Assembly: GCF_047948215.1 (NCBI RefSeq)
Contig: NC_134455.1
Span: 323,198,147-323,262,146 of the forward strand
DNA: 64,000 nucleotides
DNA from: Lycorma delicatula
Taxonomy: Eukaryota; Arthropoda; Insecta; Hemiptera; Fulgoridae
Direction: 5' to 3'
A program made the translations under genes and the position numbers. Under the pieces are notes generated by a model. It had not been told where the DNA came from, did not search any database, and saw nothing but the letters and a program-made list of their open reading frames with translations. Position 1 is the stretch's first letter. The number at the start of each line of letters is the position of its first letter. Shown here piece after piece: positions 58,151 to 64,000 of the stretch.

Positions 58151-61087
58151 TGCAAGGATTTAGTTTTTGGCCACACCTGAAACCGTGTGATCAAGAAGTA
58201 AGCATGCAACTACCAACTGGACAGCTAAGATCATTTAAAATTCTATCAAATGTGAATCGTGTAACGTTTTATCCGGTAACATTTAAAAGTTTATTTACAA
58301 AAAAAAAATGTTTTGCTTATAATTTTTAAACTTTTTCTGTTAAAATAAATGACAGAAATACAAATAGATAAAATTTGATACACTTAAAAAAATGAACTAA
58401 AAGCCGGTTATTTTTAATGGCAAAATGTGGCCATTGAATAAAAATTGTAAAATAAATTACAGAACAAATTCATAGTTAAATAATAAAAGAGATTTATTTT
58501 GTTTGTCAGAATCTACAAAGTATTACATTTTTAAATAAAACTTTCGATACAGTTTTTATGACTCTCAATGTTTAAAATATATTTCTTATACAAATATTCC
58601 TCTGCAACTACTGATTTATTTAGAAATTTGCAATTTTCTAAAGCAAAAATCTTAAGAAAAGCCTTCTTGAACTGAAGCTATAACTTAAAATTTCTTTGGA
58701 AAACCAATAATTTTTTTAATTATTATCTTTTGTTGATCATATACAAATTTTCCATGAGCACATTTTCTTTGCAAGAAAAGTGAAAATTTCTTTACAATTA
58801 CAGATTTCTGGTGATCTGTTTATTACAATTACAAAATTACAAAAAAAGTCATTACAGTAGTTAGTTCTGAAATTAATTGGAAAAAGAATGATGTATAATG
58901 TGATAAAAAATCCCCAAAAATTGCCTTTAATATCAATAACAGCAGAAGAAAAGAATTACGTTACATACAACAATTAAAAAAAAAAAAAAACTATTAAAAC
59001 TATTAAAAAAAACAAAAAACTATTATTCAGAAATGCTGTGGTGTAATTTAATAATTTTCTGTTTTAAAACAAAATCTTCTTTAAATATAAAAAAATATCA
59101 GGTCAAAATTTAAGAGAGGTTTTATTAAATAAATTTATTTACTCAATTACATTAGACTGGAAGTAGGTTGTTTGACATTTGCAAAACTAGTTTACAAAAG
59201 GAAAACAAGGTCGTAAAATGTGTAAATTGAATGACCTTCATTTCTGTCTCTGCAACATATAGATTCTGAAATCTCAGAATAAAATCTATGGATTTGCAGC
59301 CAAATGCCAATACTTGAAAAACCACTTCTTGTGTATGAGAGAATAATATTTTTTTGTGAAATTGTATAATCTTTTAAAAAAATGTTGTTTTTTTTAATTT
59401 AAGAAAGAGAATTTCATTTATACTAATATATATAAATGTTTTGTCTGCCTGGATAAATTATGTTTTGAGATTTTTGTTTTTGATTTTTCTCCACTCTCAA
59501 TATACAAGTGAAATACAATACGTAAATTATTTTGTAGGCCAATTTTTTGTTTCTACTACATATCAGGGGAGTTAAAAAATGGGTGAATTTTATTCTGATT
59601 GAACTTTCTGGATTTTATCTGGGATTAAACTCTAGGTGCATTTCTTTTTTAATGAAGGTTCCACTTTCTTTTGACGAAGGTATTTACACCAAAACTCAGT
59701 AAGAACAAAAATCCAATTCCAAGTAGGTCTTTTGCCAATAAGTTTTTTTTTAAACATCTAACTGACTGAAAAATGGCTGTAAATAATTTAATTGAATATT
59801 TGATGGAAGTTGTGTGCCAAATCTCAGCTAAATCAATTTCTGTATTCTTGGTGCATCATGAACACAAATTTGATATCACGTAAGAATTGATCATGTAAAA
59901 ATTATTTTTATAAATTCAGTTTAAATGTATGTTTGATGCTGAAAACATAAATAAACACAACAATAAGTTTTTTTCATTAATCGTTGTTTGTTTAGTTAGG
60001 AGTATGGAAAAGTAAAGATTTTATTTTATTAACCCCTTTCTCTCCAGAGTTTAGAGTTTTCAATGTAAAATGACTATAAGAATGATAACATTTTGTTGCT
60101 AAAATTAATTGTAACTCTTTTAGCTGATTGCATTTAGACTAAATAAAGAGAAACTGAACATACATGTCAGTATAGTAATATTTTATTATAGTGATATTTG
60201 ATAAACAATTCAGTTTGTGTTAAGGCAAAGTTGTTTACTGTTATTTATGCCATTTTTCTTACAAACATTATGAATTCATTTAACACATAAAATAATATAT
60301 AAGCCAGTAGGAATTGTATTAGGGTGTGTATTTCATGTAGGTGTAGTCAAGGCTTCCTGCCTACAGTTGTATAATCAGGTGTAAAATTATCAAAACTAAG
60401 AATACAAATCACATACTTCTACTTAACAAACATGTTTATTATAAACAAAACTTGTTAATAAATGTGTGCGTGTGCGTGCACCTGCAAATGTGTGTGTTTT
60501 AAGTATAATACAATTAGTATAAAATATACTAAACAACTATACATAATATCTTTGTTTTAAAATAAAAAATAAAATAAATTTGTTTTTAAATAACAGATAT
60601 CTTCTTTAAAATAACAGAATGTTAATTGGACATAAGACAATAATATTCAGTTAACTTTTAACTGATTTCATAATTAGCAATGTAAATGAAAACTATGGAA
60701 ATATTTAGAGAAAATTGGTGCATTTTTTTATAATAAATCTATAAATTCATTTTTTTTAGATGATAGCTAATGGTTTTATTTTAGTTGAACGTACCCAGTA
60801 TTTCTGTAAAACAATATGTAGGAGTATTGTTCAAATAAAAAATTATGCATTGACCTTTGTTTATTCTGAATTAGTTTCTGTGATTTTTAATCTTTTTAAC
60901 AAATTTCATTTTCCAGATTATTCACATTTATATAAATAAATTATGATCTGGAATTTATCATGGGAGATTATTAGAATGGTAATAATGATAATTTCACATT
61001 ATAACAAAAAAAAAGAATAAGAATAATATTTGACTGTTTGAATCAATGTAATGACTATATTATTTAAGTCTAATGATATCACAATAT
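58150..61087. other. AT-rich stretch, nothing recognised
   Basis: About 2.9 kb with no supported gene. It holds a T/A-homopolymer-rich area (58970-59010), a short GT-rich run near 60460-60500, and otherwise unique-looking sequence. Confidence 0.4.
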
Positions 61088-61172
61088 TAGTTGATTTAAA
61101 TGTGGATTATATTATTTTAGGGATCATTATTTTATGGATTACCGTTGATTTAAATGGGGATTACATTATTTT
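61088..61172. repeat. Tandem ~55-bp duplication, second unit split by hAT-2
   Basis: GTTGATTTAAATGTGGATTA with ATTATTTTAGGGATCATTAT follows at 61088-61143. A second unit starts at 61144 (GTTGATTTAAATGGGGATTA) and is interrupted at 61172. Its remainder, ATTATTTTAGGGATCGTTAT, resumes at 63441 after the transposon. Confidence 0.85.
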
Positions 61173-63448
61173 TAGGCTTACCATATTTTTTTGGGTCCAA
61201 CCCAGGACATATTTTTGAAATTACTTAAAAGTCTTAACAGTTTACTGAAACATTAAACTTTATTCAGTTTATGTTTCACTAGACATGACTTTTTTTCAGA
61301 AATGGTTTGTTTGTTTTAATTACATCATAAAATTCACAACAAGAAAGTTCTGAATTAATTTTAACATTTAGCAGATGTTTAATGGTAGATACTGAAAGTC
61401 TACCCCTTTTTGCAGACCAAGTGATCCTGTAACTGAAAAAAACTCTCTCAACTAGAGCAGATGTCCCAGGCAAAGAATCGCAAACTCAACCATTTTAGAA
61501 ATATTGCAACATGAAATATCAGTCTTTAGAAATAGTTTCCACTTCTCTTCAACAGTATCTGATACTTTTTCAGAACTTGAACCACAATCTACCTTTTGCG
61601 CTTTTGAATTACCTGGTTCAACAATGTACGTTCATCATATAGGTCATTAATATTTATGGAATCTTTTATAATTTCAATAAAAACTTGTGCACTCTCTTCT
61701 AAATCAGACCAGGCAATTTCAGTTCGTAAATTTATCCACTGAAACTTACTAACTTTATCAAAACTGGTACTCCACAATTCTAAGTATTGGATATTAGAAT
61801 TATAAAAATTGTCACGCTTGAGAAGAATTTTTGTTCCTGAACATCACTATTTTCTTTTGGAGTGCAGAGTAATTCTTTGGCTGAAGATGGTATAAATTTG
61901 TGAGGTGTTTTTCCTGAAGTTGACAAATTAATTCAGAATATGTCTGAAATGCTTCTGTTGCTGTGATAGAATTAGCTCTTCCAATTTCAGAAGTACATTA
62001 TTAAATAACTATAGAGTACCATATAAAAATTTCAAAAACAGTTCACTTTCTAGATTATCAAAAATCAAATAATAATTTTGGGCATTTGTCACAAGGTAAG
62101 AAGTATGATTTTAGGTCTTCAGAAATGGAATGAATTCTTTCTATTGGAGGTAACAATCTAAGGAACCTTGTGCTGCTATGAGATAATACATTTTTATAAT
62201 CTGTTTCCACAAATTCATAAAACTCTCTAAGTTTCATTACTCTTACTGTATATACAAAAATATTTATAAATTTTTATAACAATAACGTCTTTATCCAAGG
62301 GTAGAGAGTCACATGCTGTTTATACTGAATTGTATTTAATGTGGGCTGAACAATCAATTCCTAAATAGGTCTACCTAAATCACTTTGAACTTTTCTGAAC
62401 ACATTTCCATTCCCCTTTTTCTTCACACCACCAAAATTACTGTTAGTGTTATCAGCAGAAAAATAAACCAACTTTTCTTCAAGTTTGTACTTTTTTACAC
62501 ACTGCAAAAGATACTGAGTCAAAACTTGAGCAGTTTCACCTGATACTTCATCAAAATTTAATAGTTTAACTTGAATTCCCTCCTCCAGACTGAAATATCT
62601 TACAACAATCGGAACTGTTTTACTTCACTTTTGTTTGAGCTATTCATCATTATTGTTAGATGATTAATGTCTTCCAAAGAATGCAACACATTGTAAAATG
62701 TAAATGGCGAAATAATGTTAACAATAATTGCCTCGATTTTGATTCTAGCAGATGAAAATTTTGGTCACATAACTTTTTAACCAGTTTAGGTGTGCAGTCT
62801 GATGTTCTGAAACAGTTCGTATCTAGCAGTGTGGTATGAGAAAGTAGGGTTCTTTTGCTGCATATTCCAGATCACTGTTATTCTTATTCCCATCTTTGCT
62901 TTAAAAAATCTGTTATGCTGAAGTAGTAGCATTAATGTTTAGCTGTTTTCATGTGGTCTTCAATATCACCCTTTCCTTTATGTGCAACAGAAAATTCTCC
63001 AGTACATAGTGTGCAATATTGTTACTGCCATTACACAATTTCAAAAACTTGTTGCAGGTTAATATTAAATAAAGACACATTTTATTTTGCCCATTGCTAA
63101 ACGATGAGATGAAAATGAATACAGATAAAATGTTCAAAAACATGTTGATGAGTTAACTTCACACATGAAAACAACATAAACACATTGCCCCTGAGTAAAA
63201 AATGACTGAGTAAAAAGTTGTAGCAAGACCGATAGCCACGCCTCTGTCAAAATCGATGTCAGCGCTTGCTCCAAGGTTGGCTGAGAGATGCATGGCCATA
63301 AAAGAACGTTTAAAAACGCAATGTCAAACATATAGGCCTAAAATTAAAAAAAATCCTTGCCAGCCATAAAATTCTCAAAACCCAGCCAGCACTAGAAAAC
63401 CAGGACTGTCCAGGCTAATCCTGGACATACAGTAAGCCTAATTATTTT
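61165..63448 (-). mobile_element. hAT transposon 2 with exact 8-bp TSD
   Basis: The 8-bp direct repeats ATTATTTT (61165-61172 and 63441-63448) flank a 2,268-bp body with inverted ends TAGGCTTACCATAT and, by complement of the right end, TAGGCTTACTGTAT. The surrounding tandem duplication shows the pre-insertion site clearly. The body encodes a decayed hAT transposase on the minus strand. Confidence 0.93.
61270..63150 (-). pseudogene. hAT-2 transposase, broken
   Basis: Read on the minus strand, the C-terminus (61473-61279) is the hAT dimerisation region: GTSALVERVFFSYRITWSAK, then RGRLSVSTIKHLLNVKIN and SCCEFYDVIKTNK. Upstream, VRYFSLEEGIQVKLLNF, TAQVLTQYLLQC, EKLVYFSADNTNSNFGG and ETDYKNVLSHSSTRFLRLLP (about 62610-62130) are the catalytic-region blocks of this hAT group, with the SADNTNSNFGG Asp present. 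The N-terminal zinc-finger part (to about 63150) contains scattered Cys and His. Many stops. Sequence differs clearly from hAT-1, so the two are separate families. Confidence 0.87.
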
Positions 63449-63842
63449 AGGGATCGTTATTTTATGACTAACAGCAAAATTTATAAATTATATAGAAATA
63501 TATAACCTAAATTCATAGTTATGAAAAGAATAAATTCAGTTCAAAGAACAAATCATTCAATGTTTGTAAAATAAAAGTAAAAGAATTTTTTATGACTAAA
63601 TGCGGTCATTAAATAGAATACACATTAATAGAATTTTAATATTTCAAAAAGAGCCACAATCATATACGTCTTAGAGTAATTATTGTGAGCCAACATGATA
63701 AGACTTTTTTGGAATATTTAATATTTAAAAATTATTAGTTATTACACTTGCACAGAGCTTATAGACTATTTTAATTCATGACTTGTAATTATAAGATTTT
63801 ATTTTATATTACCTTTTAAAAAACGTTATAAAGGTTATATAA
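63449..63842. other. AT-rich stretch, nothing recognised
   Basis: Flanking DNA after hAT-2. No feature supported. Confidence 0.4.
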
Positions 63843-64000
63843 AATACATTTTTAATAATTTGTATAGGTATGATTTCAGTTTGCTTATGGCATAACATTG
63901 TTACAGTTTTGATACCAGTATCTTCAACTGTAATACCGTTGCCAGTTTATAAAGTTGGTGCTGTAGTTGGAATTATTGGAGAGAAACCATTGGATAAGCC
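63843..64000 (+). CDS. Open frame running off the right edge, unknown
   Basis: From the stop at 63840-63842 the frame stays open to the window end. The first Met is at 63870 (MISVCLWHNIVTVLIPVSST), followed by VIPLPVYKVGAVVGIIGEKP. The first part is hydrophobic enough for a membrane or signal segment, the second is Gly/Val rich. Two AG sites inside (63867 and 63899) could instead be splice acceptors, so this may be an exon whose true start is later. No family recognised. At 52 codons it could still be chance. Confidence 0.3.

Overview
This window looks like gene-poor, AT-rich chromosomal DNA from an animal, most likely an insect and possibly a hemipteran. The pointers are exons split by GT-AG introns, a mix of mariner, pogo/Tigger, hAT, piggyBac, Penelope-like and non-LTR elements, tRNA-derived SINEs, and a lack of bacterial operon features. 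The species call is inference. The order-level guess rests only on the style of the repeats.

The one host gene recognised with confidence is the 3' two-fifths of SMC6 (SMC5/6 complex ATPase), on the + strand. Eight exons spanning 4069-43810 join in consistent phase and encode about 411 residues. They cover the second coiled coil, then the C-terminal ATPase head with the ABC signature LSGGER and the Walker B segment FYVLDEFDVF, and end in a 28-nt exon with the stop codon. The N-terminal head, first coiled coil and hinge must lie upstream of base 1. Introns make up about 97% of this 40 kb, and most of the large ones are filled with transposable elements.

Region by region. 1-2905: minus-strand Penelope-like element and two RTE-like 3' ends. 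4343-9681: a 5'-truncated RNase H-bearing LINE with a perfect 12-bp target-site duplication (TSD). 9796-20091: a mariner containing a nested SINE with a 15-bp TSD, a fold-back element, a pogo/Tigger pseudogene, a 5'-truncated SINE with an 11-bp TSD, and a ZBED-type hAT with an 8-bp TSD. 20283-24207: a CENP-B-like helix-turn-helix remnant and a long-TIR element. 24380-31065: two minus-strand mariners and a SINE. 31180-35766: a second LINE copy (13-bp TSD) ending 106 bp before an SMC6 exon. 37092-43782: a fold-back element, a second Penelope-like element and a piggyBac relative.

Downstream of SMC6. 43811-51245 holds one internally deleted mariner with good terminal repeats and otherwise little. 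51246-56452 holds an RTE-like tail, a well-formed orphan exon (52462-52595), a nested inverted-repeat structure, and a GC-rich gag-only LINE copy with a poly(A)-like tail. 56580-58150 has a USP-type deubiquitinase fragment head to head with a Mutator-like (MULE) transposase. 61165-63448 is a second hAT with an exact 8-bp TSD. An open frame runs off the right edge.

Apart from SMC6 and possibly the two short orphan frames, I see no intact genes. Nearly all the mobile elements are broken by stops and frameshifts. The most unusual items are the USP-MULE pair, the gag-only LINE copy, and the LINE copy whose RT catalytic region is replaced by palindromic filler DNA.
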